The notes beneath the pieces are model-generated. The model worked only from the letters and a program-made list of their open reading frames with translations. It searched no databases and was not told the origin of the DNA. Below are positions 1-8,131 of a stretch of DNA of 38,731 nt, one piece after another (position 1 is the stretch's first letter; each line of letters begins with the position of its first letter). The DNA lies in assembly GCA_030627155.1 (NCBI GenBank), contig DAOUSP010000001.1, forward strand, positions 1 through 38,731, given 5' to 3'. The position numbers were made by a program, and so were the translations under genes. The stretch comes from Candidatus Aminicenantota bacterium (GTDB taxonomy: Bacteria > Acidobacteriota > Aminicenantia > Aminicenantales > Aminicenantaceae).

Positions 1-180
1 ATAGGTAATTTCCGTTCGAATATAATCCATGTCGCAGCGCCTGCAGTCTATAAAAACTTTTGGAGCCTTTTCTTTTAATTCTTCAATATTGACCTGTTTA
101 TTTTCCGAATAAATATTTGGAATACAAATAAAAAAACCAACAGTCAGCATGAAGATTGTGAACAAGAGACCTCTCTTCAT
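1..180 (-). CDS. Secreted conserved hypothetical protein, N-terminal part only
   Basis: The reading frame starts at the ATG complementary to 178-180 behind a good Shine-Dalgarno (AAAGGAG, about 7 nt away) and runs off the left edge after 60 codons. Residues 1-25 form a signal peptide (basic MKRG, then a hydrophobic stretch ending near IYS). The mature start carries the pattern PKVFIDCRRCDMDYIRTEI. From memory, a similar FIDC..CD.DYIR segment opens conserved secreted proteins of unknown role in Acidobacteria and Bacteroidetes, but I cannot name a domain. The two cysteines, three residues apart, could bind metal or form a disulfide. Confidence 0.75.
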   Translation of the reverse strand, partial: MKRGLLFTIFMLTVGFFICIPNIYSENKQVNIEELKEKAPKVFIDCRRCDMDYIRTEITY

Positions 181-596
181 TATATTTCTCCTTTCTTTTG
201 CTTTGATTCTTTATAGGGTCACTTCGGTGGACACTTTCCGTGTGAACTATCCACTTTTCTTCTCAATAATTACTTCGAGGGACAATTTCCCCTGACTTCA
301 TCAATTTCCTTCTTTTTAATCAAGAAATAGAAATAGATTATAGCTGGAAATAATTAAATGAAGATTAAATAAAGATTAAAAAATTTTAATATTTTAAAAA
401 TTATTCCCATCATCAACCCTCCTTTTGCTGAAAACAGCTGGCTTCTTACTGTGCCCAAAAATTGTGCAAGGTGTCAGAAATTCAATGAGGTCAATTCATT
501 CAATAAGAAATTGCCTGCTTTTCAACAGCTTTATCCACAGAAATAGCGGAAAAGTTGAAAATCTTAAAGCGTCCCCAAGCATCATCATCAATGGAT
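181..596. other. Gene-free AT-rich spacer between divergent genes
   Basis: No credible gene is seen. Short ORFs here lack ribosome binding sites and have unnatural composition. At 209-265 there are three similar CACTT(T/C) units and a GTGGA/TCCAC inverted pair that could be an old element end; this is weak. Positions 340-410 are almost pure A/T. A lone TTATCCACA (DnaA-box match) lies at 531-539 with no partner boxes. Confidence 0.5.
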
Positions 597-625
597 TTGA
601 CTTTTATTTCTTTTCTGATAATAAT
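597..625 (+). promoter_or_regulatory. Sigma70-type promoter for the heptose operon
   Basis: TTGACT (597-602), a 17-nt spacer, then AATAAT (620-625): 5/6 and 5/6 matches. The predicted transcription start is about 632, leaving a leader of about 10 nt before the GTG at 642 and supporting that start. Confidence 0.55.
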
Positions 626-641
626 CTTTCCCTGAGGTTCC

Positions 642-1643
642 GTGAATATAAAAAACACAAGATTACAACATATTGTTGACTGCTTTTCAGGGAAAAAGAT
701 AGCTGTTTGGGGAGATTTCATTCTGGATGAATATCTTTACGGCACAACCCGCCGCATCTCAAGAGAAGCTCCAGTATTGGTACTTTCTTATAAAAATACA
801 GACTTATATCTTGGAGGAGCAGGAAACGCACTTCTAAACCTGAAGGATTTAGGAGCAGTCCCCTTGCCTGTTAGTGTCATTGGAAATGATACCGCGGGCA
901 GGGAAATAATAAAAAGGTTGAAATCAAAGGGAATTAATACAGATTATATAGTCATTGACAAAGATTTCACTACTCCAGTAAAGACCAGAATCTTAGCAGG
1001 AGAAGAAACAGCAAAAAAACAGCAAATTCTACGCATCGACCACGAAAAAAAAGTCCGATGGACTCCCCTACTCGAACAAAAAATTCGTACACATCTTGAA
1101 AACTTAGCGGCTCGAGCCCATGCACTTCTAATTTCTGATTATAATTATCATGTTGTCCGGGAAGACCTGTTTCAGGCCATACTTCCATATTATAAGAAAT
1201 CGAATATCCCTGTAACTTTGGATTCCAGATTCAGGATCCTTAATTTCAGGAGCATTACTGCACTTACCCCGAATGAACCTGAAGTTGAACAGGCCCTTCA
1301 AACCGAAATAAATGACAATACTTCAGAACTTAATAAAATCGGAAGAACTCTTTTAAAAAAGACAACTGCCTCTGCTGTTTTAATTACACGCGGTTCAAAA
1401 GGAATGGCTCTTTTCGAGAAAAACAAGCCTGTCACCTATATTCCAATACACGGCACAAGCGATATCGTGGATGTAACTGGTGCAGGTGATACAGTCATAA
1501 GTGTCTTTACATTGGCCCTAACATGTGGAGCCAGCTTTAAAGAAGCTGCTCTTTTATCCAACTTTGCAGGTGGGCTTGTGGTCATGAAAAAAGGAACCGC
1601 CACACTGACACCTGAAGAACTCAAGGAGGCAATCGTTTCTTAA
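642..1643 (+). CDS. rfaE1: D-glycero-beta-D-manno-heptose-7-phosphate kinase (RfaE1/HldA type)
   Basis: Cytoplasmic PfkB-family sugar kinase that makes heptose-1,7-bisphosphate for the LPS inner core. The 333-residue protein has the family N-terminus (GDFILDEYLYG, then RISREAPVLVL and the GGAGNALLNL substrate loop) and the C-terminal GAGDT motif with catalytic Asp at about residue 283. The start is GTG with GAGG just upstream. It is the stand-alone kinase half of the bifunctional E. coli HldE; the nucleotidyltransferase half is the next gene, 2 bp downstream. First gene of a four-gene run (642-3712). Confidence 0.93.
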   Translation: MNIKNTRLQHIVDCFSGKKIAVWGDFILDEYLYGTTRRISREAPVLVLSYKNTDLYLGGAGNALLNLKDLGAVPLPVSVIGNDTAGREIIKRLKSKGINTDYIVIDKDFTTPVKTRILAGEETAKKQQILRIDHEKKVRWTPLLEQKIRTHLENLAARAHALLISDYNYHVVREDLFQAILPYYKKSNIPVTLDSRFRILNFRSITALTPNEPEVEQALQTEINDNTSELNKIGRTLLKKTTASAVLITRGSKGMALFEKNKPVTYIPIHGTSDIVDVTGAGDTVISVFTLALTCGASFKEAALLSNFAGGLVVMKKGTATLTPEELKEAIVS

Positions 1644-1645
1644 AA

Positions 1646-2134
1646 GTGAAAAAGTTCTATCCCCTTACCCAATTAAAACAAATCATTCAGGATGAAAAGA
1701 AAAAAGGGAACACAATTGTTCTTGCTAATGGATGCTTTGACTTAATCCACGTAGGCCATATCCGTTATTTAAAAGAATCCAGGAAAACAGGCGACATTTT
1801 AGTTGTGGCTTTAAACAACGATTCCTCCGTACGAAAGATTAAAGGCAAGGGCCGGCCAATATTATCTGAATCAGAGCGTATAGAAATATTGTCTTCCTTT
1901 TCCTGCGTTGATTACATCACAACATTTGATGAAACAAATGTGGAGAAGGTTCTCCTTGCTCTGAAACCGCATATCCATGCAAAAGGTTCTGACTACACCA
2001 AAGAAAGTGTTCCTGAAAAAGAAACTGTTCTACGCTATGGAGGAAAGATAGCGATTACAGGGGGGCCAAAGGTTCGATCCACATCTGATATAATAAAAGC
2101 TATCGCCAAAATCGCACTTAAAGAAAAAGAATGA
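1646..2134 (+). CDS. rfaE2: D-glycero-beta-D-manno-heptose 1-phosphate adenylyltransferase (RfaE2/HldC)
   Basis: Transfers AMP to heptose-1-phosphate, giving ADP-heptose after the phosphatase step. The 162-residue protein is a complete cytidylyltransferase-like domain: NGCFDLIHVGHIRYL with the HVGH nucleotide-binding motif at residues 35-38, and RSTSDII near residue 144. The start is GTG; an AAGGAGG lies inside the end of rfaE1, somewhat far (about 16 nt). The stop overlaps the next start by 4 bases (ATGA), indicating translational coupling. The phosphatase gmhB is not in this window. Confidence 0.93.
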   Translation: MKKFYPLTQLKQIIQDEKKKGNTIVLANGCFDLIHVGHIRYLKESRKTGDILVVALNNDSSVRKIKGKGRPILSESERIEILSSFSCVDYITTFDETNVEKVLLALKPHIHAKGSDYTKESVPEKETVLRYGGKIAITGGPKVRSTSDIIKAIAKIALKEKE

Positions 2135-3168
2135 CCATGGACAATTTCTTAATCATCCGGCTGAGCTCACTTGGGGATGTTATTCACACTCTCCCTGCAT
2201 TCGCAGCACTAAGAAAACATTTCCCTGAAGCAAAAATCTCCTGGCTTGTTGAACCTAAAGGCAAAGAAATTCTTGCCTGCGTTCCCGGAATTGACAAGAT
2301 AATCACTGCTCCTCCCAAGCAAAATGCAAGAGACCTTAAAAAATATTGGAAAGATATTCGCTCGATTAGAAACCAATTGAAAAGCAAAAACCTTATAGCA
2401 ATAGACTTCCAGGGATTAATAAAATCTGCTTTTCTCTCTTACTTCTCTGGAGCAAAAACAAGAATCGGTTTTCATAGAAAAAACCTCAAAGAACCTGCTG
2501 CCCGCCTCTTTTATACAGAACACTTGAAAGAAGTCCCTGAAGATAAGCACGTCATCCTGAAAAATTTACGGCTCCTTACTCTTTTAGGCATAAATGAAAA
2601 TAGACTCGAATTTCCGCTTGTGCTGCCTGAAGGACTCATCCATTCTGTAAGAGAAAAATTAAATAAACTCGGATACAGTGGCCAAAAAAAACTTGTCATT
2701 ATCAATGTTGGGGCAGCATGGAAAACAAAAAGATGGTTTCCTGAATCCTGGGCAAAATTTATTCGATTAATGGAAGCAGATGATAATGTATTTTTCCTTA
2801 TTTTATGGGGAAATGATGAAGAAAAAGCAGAAGCAAAAAAACTTAATGAACAAACAGGCATTCCACTTGTACCACCCTTGTCTTTACAAGAAGTAATGGT
2901 CCTTGTTAAGGAATCCTCAGTTGTAATAACCGGTGATACATTTGCCCTACAGGCTGCAAGTGCATTCCTGAAGCCTGTTGTGGCTATTTTTGGTCCAACC
3001 AATCCCAGAAGAAACGGCCCTTTTCACCCACAAAGCCAGGTAGCATTCCACGAACTGAATTGCAGTTATTGTTATAAAAGAAAATGTCAACGTCCGAAAT
3101 GCCTCAAAAAGATTTCCCCAGAAGAAATAGCCGCACTCAGCCGTAAAGCTTTAAAGGAAGACAACTGA
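2131..3168 (+). CDS. Glycosyltransferase family 9 (ADP-heptose:LPS heptosyltransferase-like)
   Basis: Probably adds heptose to lipid A-core at the inner membrane. The 345-residue protein has the GT9 N-terminus (IIRLSSLGDVIHTLPAFAAL), a second-domain NVGAAWKTKRWF segment and GDTFALQAASAF followed by AIFGPTNPRRNGPF. Where many heptosyltransferases read DTGPxHLA, this one reads DTFALQA, so the usual His is Gln; I believe this variant is common in the Acidobacteria-type subfamily. A cysteine-rich tail (CSYCYKRKCQRPKC) may bind metal. It overlaps rfaE2 by 4 bases, and its ADP-heptose donor is made by the two preceding genes. Confidence 0.88.
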   Translation: MTMDNFLIIRLSSLGDVIHTLPAFAALRKHFPEAKISWLVEPKGKEILACVPGIDKIITAPPKQNARDLKKYWKDIRSIRNQLKSKNLIAIDFQGLIKSAFLSYFSGAKTRIGFHRKNLKEPAARLFYTEHLKEVPEDKHVILKNLRLLTLLGINENRLEFPLVLPEGLIHSVREKLNKLGYSGQKKLVIINVGAAWKTKRWFPESWAKFIRLMEADDNVFFLILWGNDEEKAEAKKLNEQTGIPLVPPLSLQEVMVLVKESSVVITGDTFALQAASAFLKPVVAIFGPTNPRRNGPFHPQSQVAFHELNCSYCYKRKCQRPKCLKKISPEEIAALSRKALKEDN

Positions 3169-3169
3169 A

Positions 3170-3712
3170 ATGAATTTAAAAGAAACTCTTTACAGATTGA
3201 GAGTAAGAACAGGAACATTAGGGCTTCTGTTAACTCCTGTTTTTTCTAAACCTACTTTCGATTATCTTCTGGCTGGAATCGGGTTAACTCTGCTTGGGCT
3301 ATTTCTTCGCGCATGGGCCTGCGGCCATCTAAAAAAAGAAGCCGAATTAACAACCTCTGGCCCTTACAAATACTCCAGAAATCCACTTTATTTAGCTAAT
3401 CTGATAATTGGAACAGGGGTAGTTATCGGCTCACAATCCTGGTTCGTAGCAATTTATTTCATTGTGTATTCCCTTACTTTCTACCCTATAATAATCCATA
3501 AGGAAAAAGAAAAAATGATGCGCCTCTTTCCTGAAAAATACAAGGAATACCAAAAAAACACTCCGCTTTTTGCCCCCAGAATCAAACTTTCTCTTTCTGG
3601 TGAAAATAAACCATTTAGCTTGGGGCTCTACAAAAGAAACAAAGAACCCCGCGCATTGATTGGGGGAATACTGTTTTGGTCTGTAATGGCGGCTAAGATG
3701 CTCTTCTTTTAA
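3170..3712 (+). CDS. Isoprenylcysteine carboxyl methyltransferase-like integral membrane protein
   Basis: A 180-residue membrane protein with about four hydrophobic segments. It has the ICMT/PEMT-type signature GPYKYSRNPLYLANL (residues about 63-77), followed by a hydrophobic hairpin and an HKEKEKMMRLFPEKYKEY segment, which matches the SAM-binding half of small bacterial ICMT-like enzymes. Bacterial members are poorly characterised; the substrate is unknown and may be a lipid or LPS-related group, given the operon. The start lies 1 bp after the heptosyltransferase stop. Confidence 0.75.
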   Translation: MNLKETLYRLRVRTGTLGLLLTPVFSKPTFDYLLAGIGLTLLGLFLRAWACGHLKKEAELTTSGPYKYSRNPLYLANLIIGTGVVIGSQSWFVAIYFIVYSLTFYPIIIHKEKEKMMRLFPEKYKEYQKNTPLFAPRIKLSLSGENKPFSLGLYKRNKEPRALIGGILFWSVMAAKMLFF

Positions 3713-3745
3713 GGCTAATGCCTCCTGCACCAGATTAAAACGGTT

Positions 3746-3774
3746 TTGCGTTTCATTAAGTTCTCTGCTATATT
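3746..3774 (+). promoter_or_regulatory. Extended -10 promoter for trmH, predicted leaderless
   Basis: TGC-TATATT (-10 at 3769-3774) with a weak TTGCGT -35 (3746-3751) at 17-nt spacing. The ATG is at 3781, so transcription should begin at or next to the start codon. No Shine-Dalgarno is present. Confidence 0.5.
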
Positions 3775-3780
3775 TTTTAC

Positions 3781-4356
3781 ATGCCAACAAAGGAAAGAAT
3801 CCAAAAAGTCAAAAATGTTCTTTCTCTGCGTCAGCCAGATTTAAGAGTTGTCCTTGAAGAAGTGACAAACACACACAACGCGAGCGCTGTTGTCAGAACC
3901 TGTGATGCTGCAGGAGTCCTCTATGTTGACATCATCTATTCCCAGCCCATACCTTTTCCAATAAACGAAGCCATATCCACAAGGGCTGAAAAATGGCTGC
4001 ATTTCCAAACATATAAATCACCCAAAGAATGTTTTGATGAACTGAAAAGAAGAGGATTTAAAATCGCTGCCACAAGTCTTTCTGATGACTCAATTCCTTA
4101 CACAGATATAGATTATTCCCAACCAATAGCAATTGTGTTTGGGAATGAATCTGAAGGAATCTCTGACGAGGCTAAAACAATGGCTGATTATTTAATCAAA
4201 ATACCGCTTAATGGAATGGTCCAGAGTTTAAACCTTTCTGTATCCGTTGGAATCATTCTTTATGAAGCTTTAAATCAGCGCAAAAAGAACAACTACAATC
4301 TCAGTCACAAGTTATCTCCTGAAGAATTCAAAAACTTCATGAACAGATGGCTTTAG
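3781..4356 (+). CDS. trmH: tRNA (guanosine(18)-2'-O)-methyltransferase, TrmH/SpoU family
   Basis: SPOUT-fold enzyme that 2'-O-methylates G18 in the tRNA D-loop. All three motifs are present: NTHNASAVVRTCDA (motif 1, catalytic Arg, about residues 37-50), IVFGNESEGIS (motif 2) and IPLNGMVQSLNLSVSVGIILYE (motif 3, SAM knot). At 191 residues it is shorter than E. coli TrmH (229) mainly at the C-terminus. The stop is 5 bp from the end of the convergent htrA-like gene. Confidence 0.9.
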   Translation: MPTKERIQKVKNVLSLRQPDLRVVLEEVTNTHNASAVVRTCDAAGVLYVDIIYSQPIPFPINEAISTRAEKWLHFQTYKSPKECFDELKRRGFKIAATSLSDDSIPYTDIDYSQPIAIVFGNESEGISDEAKTMADYLIKIPLNGMVQSLNLSVSVGIILYEALNQRKKNNYNLSHKLSPEEFKNFMNRWL

Positions 4357-4361
4357 TATCT

Positions 4362-5846
4362 TTATAACTGCATTTGATAATTTCCCAAAGAACGGGAATA
4401 TTCTTTAAACTCATTTGGAAAATTCCTCATCTTCTTGCTAAACTCAGTTTCTTCTTGCTCCACTTTGATTTTGACTGTTCTACTTTTTTTGTCTCTCAGA
4501 AATTCAATGACAATTGTGTCCCCTTCTTCCTTATCCTGAATCAATTTACTCAATTCACCTACAGTCTCCACACGCTTATTTTCCACCTTAACAATGACAT
4601 CTCCAACCTTCAATCCTGCTTTTTCTGCAGGGCTGTCAGGGGTGACCTTGGCTACCAATAACCCGCGGCCTTCTTTCACCCCAAAAAAATCTGATAGTTC
4701 TCTGCCAAGTTCATTCAAATAAACTCCAATGTATTTACGTTTTTCCAAACCCAAATGCCATTTGAATGTCTTCGGTTGTAAATATTCACGAAGAGTTTTC
4801 GATTGAGGGAAAAGACGTGGGAATTTTCTTTCAAATTCCTTAAAAATTTCTTTTTCTGAATACTCTCCCAACTTCACCTGGATTTCTTTTTCTTTTCCAT
4901 TTCTTTTTATCTTTAAAGTTACGTTTTCACCTGGGCTGTGGCCGCGCACAGCATATGCAAACATCTTGCCGCCTGTGACCTTTTTCTCCTCAAACTCAAG
5001 GATGACATCTCCACGCTGTAGTCCTGCAAGTGAAGCTGGAGACTCTTTTTCCACATTTATGATTTCCACCTGGCCCTCTTCATTATCTGCAATTGAAACA
5101 CCAAGCCATCCTCTTCTAACTTTCCCTTTTTCTTTTATTTCTGTAGCCACTTTTTGCACCAAATCAACAGGAATAGCAAGTGCCATTCCTGATGATGGTG
5201 CCTCAGCAGAGCTAATCACATATCCTGATCCAACAATTTCTTTCTCTTTGAATTCAAAAACAAAAGGTTGGTTATCGTAATAAATTCCCCTCACCAAACC
5301 AACCATTCGGCCTTGATTGTCCACAACAGGACTTCCGCTTGACCCAGGCATCACCCAAACATTCAAACGTAATCTATCTTCAGCAACAGAACTTACAATT
5401 CCCTGTGTTATGGCAGGAGTATTCTCTGGAGAAACGCTGATTACTCCGATCCATTCACCCGGAGACATATCTTTTGCATGCCCTAATTTGATTGGAGGAA
5501 TCTTTTCTTCTACTTTAATAAGTGCCAAATGAGTCACTGAATCCATTCCCAAAAAATCCGCGTTTATCTTCTTTCCGTTTCTGTCTATTACAAATATCTT
5601 TTCATCTCTTGGTGAGATAAGCGCTGTTGTTATAATGTGTCCATCTTTATCAAGAACTACACCAGTGGCGACCCTCCTTGTCCTGTTTCTTGTTTCAACT
5701 TTGACTACTGAAGGATAGACCTTTTTAGCAATATCAGAAATATCTTTTTCGCTGCCGCTTCGAGGAATCGGTTCTGCAAAAAGAGAGAACATGAATGCAG
5801 GTAAAATCACAGCTAATAAAAAAGCTATCTTTTGTTTCTTATGCAT
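4362..5846 (-). CDS. HtrA/DegP-like periplasmic two-PDZ protein with a broken catalytic triad
   Basis: 494 residues: signal peptide 1-24, trypsin-like domain about 35-235, PDZ1 about 245-328, PDZ2 about 370-462. The fold is clearly HtrA, but the triad is incomplete. The position of the catalytic His in the usual TNNHV is Leu76 (IITTALIS); the Asp of SDIALIKV is His106 (THLALIKV); only the Ser of GSSGSP (Ser170) remains. It is therefore probably a non-proteolytic chaperone or sensor, or an enzyme with altered chemistry. It is third in an ECF sigma / anti-sigma / HtrA operon, 15 bp after the anti-sigma gene, with AAGGAGG upstream. In canonical sigmaE systems the HtrA member (DegS/DegP) cuts or responds to envelope stress. 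Confidence 0.9.
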   Translation of the reverse strand: MHKKQKIAFLLAVILPAFMFSLFAEPIPRSGSEKDISDIAKKVYPSVVKVETRNRTRRVATGVVLDKDGHIITTALISPRDEKIFVIDRNGKKINADFLGMDSVTHLALIKVEEKIPPIKLGHAKDMSPGEWIGVISVSPENTPAITQGIVSSVAEDRLRLNVWVMPGSSGSPVVDNQGRMVGLVRGIYYDNQPFVFEFKEKEIVGSGYVISSAEAPSSGMALAIPVDLVQKVATEIKEKGKVRRGWLGVSIADNEEGQVEIINVEKESPASLAGLQRGDVILEFEEKKVTGGKMFAYAVRGHSPGENVTLKIKRNGKEKEIQVKLGEYSEKEIFKEFERKFPRLFPQSKTLREYLQPKTFKWHLGLEKRKYIGVYLNELGRELSDFFGVKEGRGLLVAKVTPDSPAEKAGLKVGDVIVKVENKRVETVGELSKLIQDKEEGDTIVIEFLRDKKSRTVKIKVEQEETEFSKKMRNFPNEFKEYSRSLGNYQMQL

Positions 5847-5861
5847 TTTACTTAAACCTCC

Positions 5862-6260
5862 TTAATATATAATTTCTCTGTCGATTTTATCTGAAACCTG
5901 TTCCAGTATATAAATCGGTGGAGGCTCCTGGGAAAGCATTCGGATTTCCCCTAAATAATGAACCGGTTCAGTAATAGGAATGATTATTTCTTTACCGCGT
6001 TCCTCCATCTTCTGGAACTCTGAGGACATCTTTTTTCCTAAAGCCGCCGTCTTAATAGACTCCTTCCTGGGAACTATAAATACATTGATGATAATAAATA
6101 CAGCAGCAAGTGCTGCAAATGCACCTGCAAAAGAGAACTGGAGACGCCTTGCTTTAACTTTCTTCCTTTTCTCAATTTCCAGGTTTCTCCATAGTTTTTG
6201 TTCAAAATCCGGAGGAGCTTTTACTCTTTGCATATTTTGTAAGAGTTTAATTTCATCCAT
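5862..6260 (-). CDS. Putative membrane anti-sigma factor of the leftward ECF operon
   Basis: 132 residues with a cytoplasmic N-terminus (residues 1-40, including MQRVKAPPDFEQKLWRNLE, a style common at the start of anti-sigma proteins), one transmembrane helix at about 42-64, and a periplasmic tail of about 65 residues ending PPPIYILEQVSDKIDREIIY. There is no zinc-finger Cys/His motif, so it is not a ZAS-type anti-sigma. The start overlaps the sigma gene stop by 8 bp, implying coupled translation and matched stoichiometry. The role comes from topology and position; no named family is visible. Confidence 0.7.
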   Translation of the reverse strand: MDEIKLLQNMQRVKAPPDFEQKLWRNLEIEKRKKVKARRLQFSFAGAFAALAAVFIIINVFIVPRKESIKTAALGKKMSSEFQKMEERGKEIIIPITEPVHYLGEIRMLSQEPPPIYILEQVSDKIDREIIY

Positions 6261-6834
6261 TTTTTGTTTCTCCGTTTTTTGAAAAATAATTTATTTTTGA
6301 TGATGTTCTCTCCAATTCCTTTTTCAAATAAGATCTTCCCCTGCTTATTCTTGCCTTTATCGTACCAACTGGCTTACGAAGCATCTGAGCAATTTCTTCC
6401 TGTGAAAACCCCTCTATATCCTTAAGAATAATTGGAATCCTGTAACGGGAATGAAGTTTATTTAAGGCATGCCTTAAATTTTTAATCAAATCCAGTTTGG
6501 CATTGGTATCAAACGAAGGATTCTCTTCGACAAACATGTTCTGTACATCATCAAATGGTACCAATGACATTTTTCTTGTCTTTTTCATTTCAGTCTTTGC
6601 TAAATTTGAAGCAATCGTATAAATCCATGAGGAAAAAGGTGCAATGGGTTTGTATTTATGGGCCTTAAAATAAACTCTCATGAATGTCTCCTGGGCCAAT
6701 TCCACTGCTTTTTGGTAATCTCCTATCGACTGCCAAAGGAAATTCACTATCCTGTCCTTATATGCACGGACGATCTTTGAAAAAGCCTCTTCATCTCCTT
6801 CTTGCACTCTGCGAATCAGCTCTTGTTCATCCAT
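6253..6834 (-). CDS. ECF (group 4) RNA polymerase sigma factor
   Basis: About 193 residues containing only sigma2 (IVRAYKDRIVNFLWQS through FSSWIYTIASNLAKTEMKK) and sigma4 (RYRIPIILKDIEGFSQEEIAQML with GTIKARISRGRSYLKK), as in ECF sigmas. An upstream in-frame ATG exists at 6838-6840, but AAGGAG (6841-6846) abuts it and is ideally spaced (6 nt) from the ATG at 6832-6834, so I take the latter. It heads the leftward operon with a membrane anti-sigma and an HtrA-like protein. About 220 bp separate it from the divergent second ECF gene. No clear ECF-type promoter could be picked for this one. Confidence 0.9.
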   Translation of the reverse strand: MDEQELIRRVQEGDEEAFSKIVRAYKDRIVNFLWQSIGDYQKAVELAQETFMRVYFKAHKYKPIAPFSSWIYTIASNLAKTEMKKTRKMSLVPFDDVQNMFVEENPSFDTNAKLDLIKNLRHALNKLHSRYRIPIILKDIEGFSQEEIAQMLRKPVGTIKARISRGRSYLKKELERTSSKINYFSKNGETKNG

Positions 6835-6963
6835 CCTCATCTCCTTGAAACTCTACAGCCCAGAAAATCGTTGCATTCATCTTGACTCATGGTGGCTTAT
6901 TCTCATTTGCAAGTCAAGAAGTTCACAATCATGGAAACTCCTATAGGATTTTCGTTGTTTGAT

Positions 6964-6992
6964 TTGACAGCACATGTTTACAAAAATAAAAT
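6964..6992 (+). promoter_or_regulatory. Sigma70-type promoter of the rightward ECF operon (P1)
   Basis: TTGACA (6964-6969), exactly 17 nt, TAAAAT (6987-6992, 5/6). Predicted start about 6999, which would give a leader of about 55 nt. Confidence 0.6.
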
Positions 6993-7012
6993 GAGGAACA
7001 GTGCTAAATAAT

Positions 7013-7041
7013 GGAACTTTTTTTCCAAAGAATTCGTCTAT
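7013..7041 (+). promoter_or_regulatory. Candidate ECF-sigma promoter of the rightward operon (P2)
   Basis: GGAACTT (7013-7019), 16 nt, GTCTAT (7036-7041). This closely matches the enterobacterial sigmaE pattern GGAACTT-N15..19-GTCtaA. It lies directly upstream of an ECF sigma gene, suggesting autoregulation. Predicted transcription start about 7048, only about 7 nt before the GTG start. Confidence 0.55.
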
Positions 7042-7054
7042 GAGATTGTGGTAA

Positions 7055-7615
7055 GTGAAAATAAACACAGTTATTCAGGATTGCTTGAAAGGCAAAGAAG
7101 GAGCCTGGAAAATGCTCGTTAATGCGTATTCAAAGAAAGTTTTTAATATGGCATACCAATTTGCTGGAACCTACGAAGAAGCTGAAGACCTGACCCAGGA
7201 AGTTTTTTTCAAGATATATAATTCCCTTCATAAATACAATTTCAGTAAAAATTTTTCTGCCTGGCTCCTTACCCTTGCCAAAAACCATCTCATCGATAGC
7301 TATCGCAGAACAAAATGGGAAAAGAAAAATAGAGAGGAATTCAACGAAGCATCCCTTGATTCAAAGGACTTTGTTTCTCCTGAAAACCACATAGTGATGA
7401 AAGAAATTCAAAAGAAGGTTTGGGAAGGCTTTAACCATCTTTCAGCCGATATTCGCATTGTTATTATCCTTAAGGATATTCAAGGAAAAAAATACGAAGA
7501 AATAGCAGAAATCATGGACCTCCCCATAGGAACGGTAAAATCACGTGCAAACAGGGGAAGGTTGCAATTGGCTAAAATCCTCAAAGAAAAAAAGGAGGAA
7601 AGCAATGACATGTAA
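7055..7615 (+). CDS. ECF RNA polymerase sigma factor (second, divergent)
   Basis: 186 residues: sigma2 (LVNAYSKKVFNMAYQFAG, EEAEDLTQEVFFKIYNSL, FSAWLLTLAKNHLIDSYRR) and sigma4 (SADIRIVIILKDIQGKKYEEIAEIM, GTVKSRANRGRLQLAKIL). The start is GTG at 7055 with no convincing Shine-Dalgarno, which fits initiation near the 5' end of the P2 transcript. The anti-sigma gene begins 11 bp before this stop. The protein is clearly diverged from the leftward ECF, so this is not a recent duplication. Confidence 0.92.
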   Translation: MKINTVIQDCLKGKEGAWKMLVNAYSKKVFNMAYQFAGTYEEAEDLTQEVFFKIYNSLHKYNFSKNFSAWLLTLAKNHLIDSYRRTKWEKKNREEFNEASLDSKDFVSPENHIVMKEIQKKVWEGFNHLSADIRIVIILKDIQGKKYEEIAEIMDLPIGTVKSRANRGRLQLAKILKEKKEESNDM

Positions 7616-8102
7616 CCAAATCGAAGAGCTTTTATCTCCTTACTTGGATGGGGAGCTGCAGCCGAATAAAAGACACGATGTGGCGGAACATCTAAAAACA
7701 TGCCCTGCTTGCACTGAACTTCTTCATGTCATGGGACAAGCAAAACAAGCGTTGGCTGATTTCCCTCAAAAGGAACTCGATGCGGACTTTATGGAACAAC
7801 TGTATGCTATCCCTCATAAAAAGAAAAAATTCCGAATAAACTTTGATTTTTTCCTTGAGCCATCATTACAGCCAGTCTTCACAGGCATAACGATTATACT
7901 CACGATGATTTCATTCTATATATTCAATCCTGACAGGGACCTTATCAATAAATACATAGAAAGGAATATTCATCTTGGGTATAGCAAAGTTGGAACGTTA
8001 TTCGCTAAGGCCGAGTTTTACTCTGATTCACTCAATGAATATAAGGACAAATTCCTCGTTTCAGTAAAAGACATTCAGCTTTTAAGAAAAGATGAGGATT
8101 AA
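7605..8102 (+). CDS. Zinc-finger (ZAS/zf-HC2) transmembrane anti-sigma factor
   Basis: 165 residues from the ATG at 7605, chosen because AAGGAGGA sits 5-6 nt upstream; an in-frame upstream start at 7545 would lie deep inside the sigma gene. The N-terminal anti-sigma domain has Cys3 and the HxxxCxxC set His29-Cys33-Cys36, a known zinc and sigma-binding motif. A transmembrane helix lies at about 90-107, leaving an extracytoplasmic tail of about 58 residues. It overlaps the sigma gene by 11 bp. It should hold the partner sigma at the membrane until an envelope signal arrives. Confidence 0.88.
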   Translation: MTCNQIEELLSPYLDGELQPNKRHDVAEHLKTCPACTELLHVMGQAKQALADFPQKELDADFMEQLYAIPHKKKKFRINFDFFLEPSLQPVFTGITIILTMISFYIFNPDRDLINKYIERNIHLGYSKVGTLFAKAEFYSDSLNEYKDKFLVSVKDIQLLRKDED

Positions 8103-8131
8103 ACTAATATAACATAAATATGGAGGACAAA

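Noticed and set aside
531..539. Exact DnaA box TTATCCACA
   Set aside because: Single box, no cluster, no dnaA/dnaN neighbours; expected by chance in AT-rich DNA.
425..679. 84-codon plus-strand ORF before rfaE1
   Set aside because: No ribosome binding site, odd composition, overlaps the promoter and start of rfaE1.
3431..3790. 119-codon minus-strand ORF
   Set aside because: Antisense shadow of the ICMT-like gene; Phe/Lys-rich mirror composition and no start signals.
6841..7054. A GGAACTT-type promoter for the leftward ECF operon
   Set aside because: A GAACTT occurs on the minus strand, but no TCTA-like -10 lies at the right spacing.
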